Assembly (NCBI GenBank): GCA_008012315.1
Contig: SSEL01000006.1
Coordinates: forward strand, 186,001 to 250,000
DNA: 64,000 nucleotides
Direction of reading: 5' to 3'
Origin: Rhodospirillaceae bacterium
GTDB lineage: Bacteria > Pseudomonadota > Alphaproteobacteria > Dongiales > Dongiaceae
Below, piece by piece: positions 32,708 through 41,686 of the stretch (positions are counted from its first letter, which is position 1; every line of letters begins with the position of its first letter). A model generated the notes under the pieces. It was not told where the DNA came from. It made no database searches and saw only the letters and a list, made by a program, of their open reading frames with translations. The position numbers were made by a program, and so were the translations under genes.

Positions 32708-33170
32708 AAAAAAGCCCCGCGCAGTGAAGCACGGGGCGAGATGGGAAAAGTCGAGGCGAGGTCGTAAATGCCGAGAGGCGAGTTTGCGGCCTCGGTTCAA
32801 TCAAGCTTCGAGGGCGGATAAGGTTCCGCTCTATCTTATAGGGCTTCGAAACCGCCGCCCGCGCCTGCCAGTTGGCAAGGTACTGCCGCGCCAAATCGAC
32901 ATCGCGAATCACCAGCAGGTTTTCGGCGTTCTTGTCCTGCGCCGCCTTGGTGAAATTAAAGCTGCCGGTGATTACCGTGCCGCTATCGATCACCATCATC
33001 TTGTTATGCGCGATGGCGACCTGGTAATCGATCGCCACCGGCACGCCGGCATTTTGCAGATAGGTGGCGCCGGTATACACCGCGGTCGCCTGGCTCTTGT
33101 CGAGGATGACCTTGACATCGACGCCACGGCGATGGAACCGTGCACCTTCGTGGTTGGGCGCACCCCACAA
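32652..33170 (-). pseudogene. Phospholipase-D-like nuclease remnant
   Basis: Contains the second half of a PLD-family nuclease: RRGVDVKVILDKSQATAVY, the HKD motif AHNKMMVID, TGSFNFTKAAQDKNAENLLV and YLANWQARAAVSKPY. The export signal and the ~70 N-terminal residues expected of Nuc-type proteins are absent; upstream sequence in all frames is unrelated. The open frame continues past the natural end, through the terminator hairpin at 32706-32737, indicating a lost stop or frameshift near 32830. It is probably non-functional. Confidence 0.75.
32706..32737 (-). terminator. Terminator for minus-strand transcription
   Basis: GCCCCG (32714-32719) pairs with CGGGGC (32732-32737). On the minus strand the hairpin is followed by eight T (complement of A-run 32706-32713). 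It would end transcripts coming from the nuclease remnant upstream on the minus strand. Confidence 0.75.
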
Positions 33171-33358
33171 ATACGATCGCGATATGATCGGTTCCCTCGG
33201 CTACCTTGCTTTCCTTTGCATAGCTGGCACTCCCTCAACTTCATCTGGGATAGAAACCGTGAGGCTCTCAGAAACAGCAAATCAATAGGACATGCGGAGT
33301 GACAGTCGTCGAAGCCTGAAGTGGCTGATCGCCGATCGCTGCTAATCAACTGTTGTCA

Positions 33359-34006
33359 TTACACCCTAACTGTCGCACGGTTGTTTGCTCTCGCAACGAA
33401 GTTCCGAAATGTCACTGAATAGCGTAACTCACTGACAGGCGAGACGCTGTGCTCCCAGCTCCATCTTGATGGCCCACGCATAAGGTATGCCGAGCGCGGT
33501 CGTAACACTCGCGAGATCCGATCCCAATTGTCGCTACGTTCACGTCGGAAGCGGAACGTCGCCGGCGATGACAGCGAGATGCCGATCACATCCTCGAACA
33601 TGGCTTTGTCGCGGTGCCAACCCACACCGGCGCCGACATCGTATTCGTTGATCAAGACCTGCTGCAGATCATCGGCGACCACGCCAGCGAAGACCGCAGC
33701 CGTCGCGCGCAGGGGCATCAGAAAGTCCGGCAACGGATTGCTTTCGCGCAGCGTCTTACGATCAAAATCGTATTTCCAGCCAAAAGAGACGATCCGCCGT
33801 TTTCCCAAATAGCCCTGGAATTCGAAGGGCTTAAAGGGAAGTCGCTTGATCTCTTGGATCAGTGCCGCTTCTGCGTCGACAGAGATAACGTCGTTACTGT
33901 AGATGAAGCCTTCCGGTGCTGCCGCCGTATCACCGAACAGATCAGTCTGATCCGGTCGCGATAATGGGAGCCGCCGGCTGATGATGGAGCGGGCAATGAC
34001 GCTCAT
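33359..34006 (-). CDS. AlkB-like 2-oxoglutarate/Fe(II) dioxygenase
   Basis: A 215-residue protein of the AlkB family, which repairs alkylated bases. It has iron ligands H131 and D133 in VGWHRDKAMF and H186 in WEHSV, and the 2-oxoglutarate arginine region RYSVTFRNF. N-terminal QTDLFGD and FEFQGYLGKRRIVSFGWKYDF fit the bacterial ALKBH-like group. The start at 34006 overlaps the stop of the small upstream gene (ATGA), which fixes it despite a poor ribosome site. Alkylation repair would be useful to a formaldehyde- or methyl-stressed cell, though the link is inferred. Confidence 0.88.
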   Translation of the reverse strand: MSVIARSIISRRLPLSRPDQTDLFGDTAAAPEGFIYSNDVISVDAEAALIQEIKRLPFKPFEFQGYLGKRRIVSFGWKYDFDRKTLRESNPLPDFLMPLRATAAVFAGVVADDLQQVLINEYDVGAGVGWHRDKAMFEDVIGISLSSPATFRFRRERSDNWDRISRVLRPRSAYLMRGPSRWSWEHSVSPVSELRYSVTFRNFVARANNRATVRV

Positions 34007-34212
34007 AAGCTGACTTTTCGGTGCTGTATGGGTTGAGGTCCGAGCAGTTCCTCGATCGCTTGGCAGACACGTATCCACAGCTTGCGGCCCTCCTCGTCGT
34101 GCTTCTCCGCAAGCTCGTTCGCATAGGTGAGGGCCTCCTGCGCGGCGTCTCGGCCGCTCATCTGGATCATTTCATTCGCAGTCCGATAGACCGACTGCTC
34201 GCTGGCGCTCAT
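34003..34212 (-). CDS. Small helical protein coupled to the AlkB-like gene
   Basis: A 69-residue acidic helical protein: MSASEQSVYRTANEMIQMSG, then AQEALTYANELAEKHDEEGR and CQAIEELLG. It resembles short uncharacterised rhizobial-type proteins. The four-base overlap with the AlkB-like gene indicates a two-gene operon. Function unknown. Confidence 0.6.
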   Translation of the reverse strand: MSASEQSVYRTANEMIQMSGRDAAQEALTYANELAEKHDEEGRKLWIRVCQAIEELLGPQPIQHRKVSL

Positions 34213-34252
34213 GCTTCGCTCTCCGTCATTCCTGGACCCATGGTCAACTTCC

Positions 34253-34426
34253 TTAGAAATCTCCGGCTGCCAATTGGCTCAGGTCGCCAGATAAGAACAC
34301 AACGAGAACACTATCACCGAAAACCTGGAATGCAACGGTCACGTCGATCACATCTGCCAAGTCAACTGCCATCGACATGCTCCGTGAGAAGATTCGCGCT
34401 TGCAGCTTGGCAATCGCGCTGGACAT
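34253..34426 (-). CDS. Possible 57-residue protein
   Basis: An ATG-initiated frame encoding MSSAIAKLQARIFSRSMSMA followed by VIDVTVAFQVFGDSVLVVFLSGDLSQ. The second half is strongly strand-like and hydrophobic, not random-looking, but no ribosome site precedes the ATG. It lies between the small helical gene and the AraC gene. Function unknown and existence uncertain. Confidence 0.25.
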   Translation of the reverse strand: MSSAIAKLQARIFSRSMSMAVDLADVIDVTVAFQVFGDSVLVVFLSGDLSQLAAGDF

Positions 34427-34520
34427 GAGGCTGAGGAGGGGTAATTAGGAAGGGGCGGCCACACGATTCTTGATTCCACTTTGGATGTGGATCGGCCCCT
34501 CATTATTGCTTAACAGACCT

Positions 34521-35147
34521 CTATGAGCGTTGAATGGCGCGCTCGTGGGAATATGAGCGTTTTGGCCTTTCGTAATGTCCAGAACCAGCGTCGAATTTGC
34601 TGCATTCTATTGGCACCATGCCGGATTGGTCGGCGCGGCGCCAACCACTCGGCGTTAGCCCGGTTTCCTTGCGAAACAAGCGAGATAACTGGGCTTGATC
34701 TGATAGGCCACAAATTAACGCAATTTGGCTAAGAGGTTGGCGGGTGTCGCGCATAAGCGCCTTTGCACGCTTAATTCGACATTGAGTAATGTAAGCATGG
34801 GGTGAGGTGCCGAAGCTCCTGCGAAACGCCCTGTTGAAATGGCCGCGGCTCAATCTCGCAATTTGGGCAAGTTCAGGTACACGTATCGTAGCGCCGATAA
34901 AAGTTGAAAGATACTTCTTGATTCTATCGACTTGCCAGGGGGTGAGGCCTCCCGTAGTGGCATTTTTCGGGGCCCTCGCCATTGCTCGGGTTGCTCCGAG
35001 CAGGCGGGCAGCTTTCTGGATGTGCTGAACCGTCATTTCGGTGTCGTTGTGAAATGTCTTCAAGGCTTCTGAGAGAAGAGCCGCAGCTTTTTCGATCGTT
35101 GTGTTCACTTCGATTTCCGGACTTTTCCCACGCTCTGTCTCAGCCAT
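34521..35147 (-). CDS. AraC-family transcriptional regulator
   Basis: A 208-residue protein with a C-terminal double helix-turn-helix typical of AraC: IRVPELAQIARLSRGHFNRAF, SPHAYITQCRIKRAKALM, then LSQIALICGLSDQAQLSRLF and TGLTPSGWRR. The N-terminal ~90 residues are helical and not a recognisable sugar- or ligand-binding domain, so the signal is unknown. It stands alone on the minus strand downstream of a LysR gene. Confidence 0.85.
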   Translation of the reverse strand: MAETERGKSPEIEVNTTIEKAAALLSEALKTFHNDTEMTVQHIQKAARLLGATRAMARAPKNATTGGLTPWQVDRIKKYLSTFIGATIRVPELAQIARLSRGHFNRAFRRSFGTSPHAYITQCRIKRAKALMRDTRQPLSQIALICGLSDQAQLSRLFRKETGLTPSGWRRADQSGMVPIECSKFDAGSGHYERPKRSYSHERAIQRS

Positions 35148-35365
35148 ATTGAGAGCCTCCGTAACACTGGCTTGTCGAACTGTGAAAACCTCGCATTGCC
35201 AAACAGCGGCCGCCAGTTAATCGTTGTTAAATCGCGTGAATCGGGTAGCTGCCAATAATTGTTTTGCTGGTCGAGTGCGTGTTTTCCGTGCCAAGTGCAC
35301 GCAAAGACTTGCTAATTTCAATTGATTGATCTCGGAGGCGAAGAGGTTTAAAGAGCAGATCTCGA

Positions 35366-36286
35366 CTAGCCGATCGCCCGCTCAGCGACGTCTTCGCGAT
35401 GGGAGCGATGTAGATGGCGAACGGCTTGCACAATCGCGTCAGCCGGCGATCGCCTGTGGACATTGTGCGGAAGGAGAAGCTGGATGTTTCGCCACAAGCT
35501 GTCCCCTTCGATAGGCCGCATCAGCAGGCCCGAACGCGGTAATGAGTGCTCTGGGACGAGCATAAAGGCGAGCCCTGCCGATATCATCTGCTCCAGTTGT
35601 CGACCATTTGTACTGCGATGAATCACCTTCGGCCATAGACCGAAATTTGCGAATAAGCGAAGGACGGTCTTTGGTAATGCAATACCATCTTGTACCAACC
35701 ATAATAGCTCATTCAGTCGGCTAACTGGGATATGATCGATGTGAGCCCATGAGTGTGCCGCCGACAAGAGAACGAGTAACCTCTCTCGCGTGAGCATATG
35801 CGCGGTGACATCATCTGGTAAGACGTCCATCTCTCCCGTTAACACGGCATCAACATTGCCCAGGCTTAAACTTCTGGAACATGTGTCGGTGCTTGAATCA
35901 AGCGTCTCCACTCGGATATGGGGAGTCCGTTTCGTCAGCTCTCCGATCAAGTTCACAAGCAGACTGGTAGACACTGAGGGAGCCAGGGCAATACGACAAG
36001 TGAGTGCTTGGGTGCCATTAAATTCTGAAGACAGGCGCTTGGCTTCTCGAGCAGCTTCATGAGCTCTCCGAAGAGCAGGCAAAATCAACCGCCCCAAGTC
36101 CGTCATTTGGGCACCCCTGTTGTCGCGTGAAAATAGTCTCCCGCCAAGTTCTTCTTCGAGGCCACGGATAGCTCTAGTGAAGGCGGGTTGGGTTACATTA
36201 CAAGCCGCTGCAGCACGGGTGAAATTAAGAGTCTCCGACAGCGAAAGAAAGTATCTGATTTGACTTAACGTCAGGGTAGTCTCCAC
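35366..36286 (-). CDS. LysR-family transcriptional regulator
   Basis: A 306-residue regulator with an N-terminal winged HTH (LSQIRYFLSLSETLNFTRAA, CNVTQPAFTRAIRGLEEEL, LFSRDNRGAQMTDLG) and a periplasmic-binding-like effector domain (LTCRIALAPSVSTSLL, DAVLTGEMD, GLAFMLVPEHSLP). GTG 36286 puts the usual few residues before the HTH; a GTG at 36346 is less likely. LysR genes are often divergent from their targets, but the next upstream gene begins ~1.2 kb away, so no target is evident. Confidence 0.87.
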   Translation of the reverse strand: METTLTLSQIRYFLSLSETLNFTRAAAACNVTQPAFTRAIRGLEEELGGRLFSRDNRGAQMTDLGRLILPALRRAHEAAREAKRLSSEFNGTQALTCRIALAPSVSTSLLVNLIGELTKRTPHIRVETLDSSTDTCSRSLSLGNVDAVLTGEMDVLPDDVTAHMLTRERLLVLLSAAHSWAHIDHIPVSRLNELLWLVQDGIALPKTVLRLFANFGLWPKVIHRSTNGRQLEQMISAGLAFMLVPEHSLPRSGLLMRPIEGDSLWRNIQLLLPHNVHRRSPADAIVQAVRHLHRSHREDVAERAIG

Positions 36287-37496
36287 GTGGATAAAACGGG
36301 GCGCATGAAGGTAAGAAGCGGTGGTCAGAGCTGCGCCCACCAACACACGGAGCGGCGCAACTACTTAAGGTGGCCTTCATAAAATCGGAGCGAGGTTACT
36401 GATTGACCTGTGTGACGTTCGCGTAATAAGGGGCAAGGCCGTAGAACTCGTCCAATGCTTCTTCGCGTGTGGAATTCAAATGGATCATCCGGCCTCCGTT
36501 GATGGTGCAAGACGCAGCGGCAACATTCCAAGTATCAACTGCCGCCGAAAGGACAAGGGAGCGCCTTTTGCTGACTGCCAAAACACCGATGTCGACACTA
36601 AACAATATTGACGCTTACGCTGCAGTAGCATCCGGCAATTTGAGAACATCTGTCTTTCCAAGATTGTGCGCCTTTGGCAAATTGGCGCAAGAAATCGGGC
36701 GAGGTAAGTCTCTCAAAATCCCCAGTTTCAGGTAGCGCCCGCCTTTGGATTACATTGAGGCGGAACTTTGAACCACTTGAGCCAGGCTTGCTTCGTCTCG
36801 TGACGGCGGGGTGGGGATATGGAAGGCTCGGCGCAAAAAAAACGCAAAGAAAACATCAAGCGGAAGAAGCTGCTGGCCGGAGCAATGCTCAACCACGTCA
36901 TGCTGAAAGGCCCAACTACAAAAATGTAACGCATGCAGCGAGGCGGGAGACTGTAGCTTACCTATAACGGGTTTATGCTGTACGCCAGCGCCCGGCGTAT
37001 TGTGTCGTCGGAGCGAACCGGGCGACAGTCGGACGCTGCTCCGAGAGAGTGAGTTTGGGCGCAAGCCTACTGCAGTCCTTGTGCATAGTGTGATCCTTTA
37101 CATCAAAAACGCGCAAAAACAGCAATATTGATGTTGTCTCTCCGATTAAAGTGAACTCGTACACCTAGTGATAGATGGCCGCCGTTTGATGTTTGCTTCG
37201 CAAGGATGCGAAAAGAACGTCGCGTCGACAATGGGTCCATGATGTATTCAGTCAGAGTCCAGGAAGCGTCTGCCGTGCAAGTCAACGTCGGCGAATCAAG
37301 AAGCCGTTTCTTTGGCTTGTACCAATTGCACTGTTCGGTGGACTTGAGATCTTAGAATCGCACAGCTTCGGTTCTTCTTGCGAAAGTTTCGAGATTCCTC
37401 TGCGGCAATCTCGCAGCATCGATTACTGGCGCTGCCCTGGAGGTCGATGCTGATTGCGCCGCGCACTAATGAATGCAGAGAACATATGGGATTCCA
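36287..37496. other. Gene-poor 1.2-kb stretch
   Basis: Only short frames on either strand, none with convincing family sequence. A 30-residue frame (MIHLNSTREEALDEFYGLAP..., minus, 36396-36488) and a lysine-rich plus frame at 36820-36930 look like remains of lost genes. Base composition is lower in GC than the methanol locus. Confidence 0.55.
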
Positions 37497-38573
37497 ATGA
37501 ACAAAGCGATGAAGGCCTCGGGTGCTGACAAGGTACGTGCGCCGCACAACGTGAACCCAGCAGTGAAGCGCATCAATCTCGCCCTGCAAGGTGGAGGCGC
37601 GCACGGAGCATTTACCTGGGGCGTCCTCGATCGCCTTCTGGAGGATGAGCGAATCGAGTTCGACGGTATCTCTGCGACCTCCGCTGGGGCCATGAACGCC
37701 GTCGTGATGACTTATGGCTATCAGCAGGGGGAACGGAGGGGCGCGCAAAAAGCTTTGGCCAATTTCTGGCGTCGGATTGCCCATATTGGATCGATGATGC
37801 CCTTTCAGCCGACCTGGTTGGACCGGTTGACTGGCGAACGCAGTCTCGACAATTCACCGGCGTTCCTCTGGCTCGATTTTGCCTCGCGCATCTTCTCGCC
37901 CTACCAACTGAATCCCTTTAACTGGAATCCCCTGCGCGAAGTGCTTGAAGCTTCCGTCGACTTCGCTGCTCTGCAAAACCAAGTGCTGCCTATCAATCTC
38001 TTCCTTTCGGCAACCAATGTTCGAAGCGGCAAGGTCAAGGTGTTCTGCGGCAATGAGATCACGGCCGATGCTGTGCTCGCTTCCAGCTGTCTTCCTTTCC
38101 TGTTCCAGGCGGTGGAGATAGAGGGGGAGCATTACTGGGATGGTGGCTATATGGGGAACCCAGCCATCTTCCCGCTGATCTACCATTGCGACTCCCGCGA
38201 CGTAGTAATCATCCATATCAATCCTATGCACCGCCAGGACTTGCCGGTGACCTCATCAGAAATTCTAAATCGTATCAATGAGATCAGCTTCAATTCGTCG
38301 CTCATGCGCGAAATGAGAGCTATCGGATTTGTTACGCGGCTAATTGACGAGAAGAAGGTTGGTGACGGCGAGCTGAAGCGGCTGAACATCCACTCTATTT
38401 CTGCGGAGCTCGAAACGTCTCAGCTCAGCGTGCATTCGAAATTGAACCCGGATCTCAGATTTTTGCTCGAATTGAAATCGGCCGGACGAAGTCGTGCTGA
38501 GGCTTGGCTCGAGCGGCATTTCGATGCTCTAGGTGAGACTTCGACAGTGGACATCACAGCGACATATCTCTAG
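37497..38573 (+). CDS. Patatin-like phospholipase
   Basis: A 358-residue lipid acyl hydrolase with the oxyanion loop LALQGGGAHGAFTWGVLD, the nucleophile S62 in ISATSAGAMNAV (first Gly of GxSxG is Ala, common in this subgroup) and the catalytic Asp in YWDGGYMGNP. This subgroup is often encoded beside acetoacetate decarboxylase and 3-hydroxybutyrate dehydrogenase and has been proposed to act on polyhydroxybutyrate. Here acetoacetate decarboxylase follows ~480 bp away. ATG 37497 has GGGA upstream; ATG 37473 is an alternative. Confidence 0.87.
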   Translation: MNKAMKASGADKVRAPHNVNPAVKRINLALQGGGAHGAFTWGVLDRLLEDERIEFDGISATSAGAMNAVVMTYGYQQGERRGAQKALANFWRRIAHIGSMMPFQPTWLDRLTGERSLDNSPAFLWLDFASRIFSPYQLNPFNWNPLREVLEASVDFAALQNQVLPINLFLSATNVRSGKVKVFCGNEITADAVLASSCLPFLFQAVEIEGEHYWDGGYMGNPAIFPLIYHCDSRDVVIIHINPMHRQDLPVTSSEILNRINEISFNSSLMREMRAIGFVTRLIDEKKVGDGELKRLNIHSISAELETSQLSVHSKLNPDLRFLLELKSAGRSRAEAWLERHFDALGETSTVDITATYL

Positions 38574-39049
38574 GTCTTTCATACGAAGGCCCATGAGGGG
38601 CGTCACACAAGACGTATGAGCCTGTGCCCTCGATCATGGGTCAGATGCTTCCCGGCAAGCGCCAGATGCGCCAAACGCAATATCTTCCAGGCATGATGGT
38701 CATATGGTAACGGCATTTCCGCAGACGGATTTTGTCGGGTAAGATGACATCTATGATCCTGAAGTGGCAGCAATGTCGGATGGTTCTTATATCGCGCCAT
38801 GCGGCATGCAATAAGGTCTCAATGTTCTTTTCGACCAATATTCAATCCGATGGACTCGCAACTTACTATTCCGCTGCGCCCTGATTTGCTTGTTTAGGCG
38901 GATTTATCGGATGTCATACTCCACACGACGGATGTGCCGCTCATTGTCGAATAACGGTGTAGCCGATACGCATGTGGTGACGAAATCCATCTCACCTGGC
39001 GTCGCAGTCAAATCTGACTGCGACGTGTTTGACGGGAGCCAATAAAGCT
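38574..39049. other. Intergenic region between patatin and acetoacetate decarboxylase
   Basis: About 475 bp without a supportable gene. Short minus-strand frames near 38603-38838 have unusual His/Arg-rich content but no recognisable family. It could be the site of a lost gene from the usual three-gene cluster. Confidence 0.5.
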
Positions 39050-39793
39050 GTGACACGTGACGAAATCCTTCACCTCCCTTCAATGCCGGCGGCAAGCCCA
39101 TCATACCCACATGGGCCTTTCCGCTTTGTTAATAGAGAGTACTTCGTCGTTGCCTATCGAAGTGACACGGAGGCGGTACGTGCGGCGCTGCCTGAGCCTC
39201 TGGTTCCGGATCCCGACGGCACGGTATATTTCGAGTGGATTCGGTTGCCAGATTCCTCCGGATTCGGCGATTACACCGAGAGCGGGGTGGTTATCCCATG
39301 TAGCTTTGGTGGCGAGCCGTGCAGCTTCGTGAGCCAAATGTATCTGGACGATGATCCCCCCATCGCCGCGGGGCGGGAAATTTGGGGCTTCCCAAAAAAA
39401 TACGGCCATCCGACCTTAAAAGTAGAGAGCGATACTCTGACGGGCACGCTAACTTACGCCGGTCAACAGGTCGCGCTCGGCACCATGGCCTATAAGCATG
39501 AGCTGCTTGCACGAGACGTCAACAAGACGGTCGCGGCGCTGAGTAAGATGCAGGTGAATCTAAAGCTCATCCCTGGGGTCAATGGAAAGCCTGAAATTGC
39601 TCAGCTCGTAGGATACAACCTGACCGACATTTCTGTGAAAGGTTCTTGGAGTGGGCCCGCACGCCTGCACTTGGTTCCTCATGTGAATGCTCCTGTGGCT
39701 GACCTGCCCGTTCGAAAGATACTTGGGGGACGACATATCGTAACGGACCTAACGTTGCCCTATGGGAGAGTGCTTTACGATTACCTTGCGTAG
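39050..39793 (+). CDS. adc: Acetoacetate decarboxylase
   Basis: Converts acetoacetate to acetone and CO2 through a lysine Schiff base. The 247-residue protein has AYPHGP-like SYPHGPFRFVNREYF, FEWIRLPDSSGFGDY and the active-site REIWGFPKKYGHP with K116-K117. The GTG at 39050 matches family N-termini; the frame extends seven codons to a TTG. With the patatin it suggests turnover of polyhydroxybutyrate-derived acetoacetate. No 3-hydroxybutyrate dehydrogenase is found in the window. Confidence 0.9.
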   Translation: MTRDEILHLPSMPAASPSYPHGPFRFVNREYFVVAYRSDTEAVRAALPEPLVPDPDGTVYFEWIRLPDSSGFGDYTESGVVIPCSFGGEPCSFVSQMYLDDDPPIAAGREIWGFPKKYGHPTLKVESDTLTGTLTYAGQQVALGTMAYKHELLARDVNKTVAALSKMQVNLKLIPGVNGKPEIAQLVGYNLTDISVKGSWSGPARLHLVPHVNAPVADLPVRKILGGRHIVTDLTLPYGRVLYDYLA

Positions 39794-39804
39794 CTCCGTT
39801 GCTG

Positions 39805-40119
39805 ATGGCAGCGCATAGCATGCTCAGCATAGCAGAAGAGGCCGTGTCCCGGGCTGCTGGCCAGGAGCCACACGCTCGTCATCACTGGAAAGAGCCCGGG
39901 ATAGAGCCACGGCTTCCTGATGTCCTCCTTGATCCACTGGTTCAAGCGGTCATGAGAAGCGAGGAATTGAGAATCCTAATTGCTAAAGCCCGGCTACGGT
40001 TAAATCGGGGGACAGCGCATCTGGCGGATGCGTGCGATCTCAAGAGCGCGGAAAGCGACGCCGCCGCCGCAGACTGTGGAATGATAGGGAATCGGGCAAG
40101 GGGCCATCTTGAAGAATGA
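39805..40119 (+). CDS. Small hypothetical protein
   Basis: A 104-residue frame whose central part, EPGIEPRLPDVLLDPLVQAV then MRSEELRILIAKARLRL, has the look of short conserved rhizobial proteins carrying a LxDPLVQAVM block. It starts 11 bp after the decarboxylase stop on the same strand. The C-terminus (rich in Ala/Asp) is less convincing. Function unknown. Confidence 0.45.
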   Translation: MAAHSMLSIAEEAVSRAAGQEPHARHHWKEPGIEPRLPDVLLDPLVQAVMRSEELRILIAKARLRLNRGTAHLADACDLKSAESDAAAADCGMIGNRARGHLEE

Positions 40120-40191
40120 GCGATTCGACAGGGGCGAAGCCCCCAGCAGAAATATCTCTGCGCGGCCATTACATGAGAAAGCAGTGACTAT

Positions 40192-40647
40192 ATGACGTGG
40201 AACACACCCATAAAAACAATTATTTCTTGGGCCGGCCTTCTCTTGTCAGTCTCGCTCCTGGCCGGCGGTTTTCCCCTCGCTGCAAAAGCAGCATCTTCTC
40301 GGGGGGATCAGTTTGTCACGGCCACTTCGGGCAACACGCTAACGGGCATCGATATACATGGAGTGCGATTCTATCTCTATTTCCTGCCGGGTGGGTACGC
40401 AACCTATCGTGCTGCGAACGGAGATGCAGAGGGTGGACGATGGCATCTAAGTCCAGACGGAAGTGTGTGCGTCGCCTGGCATAACGTCGTGCAGAGTTTG
40501 TCTTCAGGTTGTTACCGGGTGACGTTCAAAGGGTCGAAAGTGTCATGGGCTTCCCATGCCCGCACCATCGAGCTGGCCCTGCGCGGATATGTATCAGATG
40601 CCGACCTAAATCGCAGCCGGCGACAGAGTTCTCATGAGAGACGCTGA
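40192..40647 (+). CDS. Secreted protein, unknown
   Basis: A 151-residue protein with a signal peptide (ISWAGLLLSVSLLAGGFPLAAKAA) and a beta-rich mature domain: GNTLTGIDIHGVRFYLYFLP, GGRWHLSPDGSVCVAWHN and SSGCYRVTFKGSKVSW. The two cysteines probably form a disulfide. The pattern resembles small periplasmic DUF995-like proteins, but I cannot name it with confidence. It is isolated between the decarboxylase region and the DUF417 gene. Confidence 0.65.
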   Translation: MTWNTPIKTIISWAGLLLSVSLLAGGFPLAAKAASSRGDQFVTATSGNTLTGIDIHGVRFYLYFLPGGYATYRAANGDAEGGRWHLSPDGSVCVAWHNVVQSLSSGCYRVTFKGSKVSWASHARTIELALRGYVSDADLNRSRRQSSHERR

Positions 40648-41013
40648 ACAAGACGAGTATTTGTTCTCAACTCCCCCTCCCGCGCTTTCGGGATATCGCA
40701 GGAGAATGAGAGGATATTGTCGTTCCTCTGCGAAAACCCTTGAAAGAAGGGTGCGATTGTTCGGCCTCGCGAAATTTCATGCATTCTTCTGACAAATTGG
40801 CGATTTGGCGCAAAGACGGGCGCCGCTTGGCCTGACTAAATGCATGAATTGATGGTCCGGGGGGGCCGCAACAACCTCATCTGCAGATACGCTGCCATGC
40901 TTCGTATCGACGTCTTGAGACGACACTGAACCAAACGCCCCAATGCCGATATTAGCGTCCGCGGACAATGGATGAGGACGCTTTGGTGAGGGTTAGCCAA
41001 GGGAACTTCCTGA
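40648..41013. other. Intergenic, no gene seen
   Basis: About 365 bp with only short frames. It should contain the promoter of the DUF417 gene. An AAGGGA ribosome site precedes that gene. Confidence 0.5.
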
Positions 41014-41553
41014 ATGACTTACATCCTTCGCCTCTATTATCGCTTCATTGCCTCTCTGTCGAATTCGTGGCTCATCAAATCGAACCTCGACTATCATCTG
41101 ACGCGAGCCGTTATGGTCTTCATCTTCGCCTTGTTCGGATGGTCGAAATGGCATGAGTTTGAAGCGGAAACGATAAAGCCTCTCATCGAACACGGTCCGC
41201 TGATATTCTGGCTTCTACCTGCCTTTGGCGTTCGTGGCGCCGGCTGGTTTTTGGGCGCGGCCGAATGGACGTTCGGCAGTCTCATTTTTCTCGGATTCTG
41301 GAATAAACCCCTTGGGATACTTGGCGCCGCGGGTTCACTGTTTACCTACGCGTCAACGACCACAATCATCTTATTCCTTCCCGACGCCTGGGCACCCCAG
41401 GCCGGGGGCTTCCCGTCAATAACCATGACCAGCGGATTCCTTTTTAAGGATCTCGTCCTCTTCGCTGCGTCCTTTTACTTGCTCAAGCAGGATATCGTCC
41501 GGGTATCGACCGGCGAGGAAGCGATGTTGGGAGCGCCGCTCAGGTCGCGATAA
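41014..41553 (+). CDS. DUF417 membrane protein (YkgB/RclC-like)
   Basis: A 179-residue inner-membrane protein with four hydrophobic segments and family sequence VFIFALFGWSKWHEFEAETI, GAAEWTFGSLIFLGFW and the loop GFPSITMTSGFLFKDLVL. E. coli RclC, a member, supports resistance to reactive chlorine. It is followed by an alpha/beta hydrolase and a broken redoxin gene, a grouping also seen in oxidative-stress clusters. The exact role here is inferred. Confidence 0.88.
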   Translation: MTYILRLYYRFIASLSNSWLIKSNLDYHLTRAVMVFIFALFGWSKWHEFEAETIKPLIEHGPLIFWLLPAFGVRGAGWFLGAAEWTFGSLIFLGFWNKPLGILGAAGSLFTYASTTTIILFLPDAWAPQAGGFPSITMTSGFLFKDLVLFAASFYLLKQDIVRVSTGEEAMLGAPLRSR

Positions 41554-41686
41554 TGCCTGCTGCGAAACAAGATAGGCCCGCAGCACACACGCGGCCGCTC
41601 AAATGAGCCCGTTTGCGACAAGGACGTTCAGAACCCATCTGAGCACGCCAGACGATGGGCATTGATGTCAGGAATAGAGGTGAATG

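Noticed and set aside
36396..36605. 69-codon minus-strand frame
   Set aside because: Only the last ~30 residues look protein-like; no start signal or family. Mentioned only in the intergenic entry.
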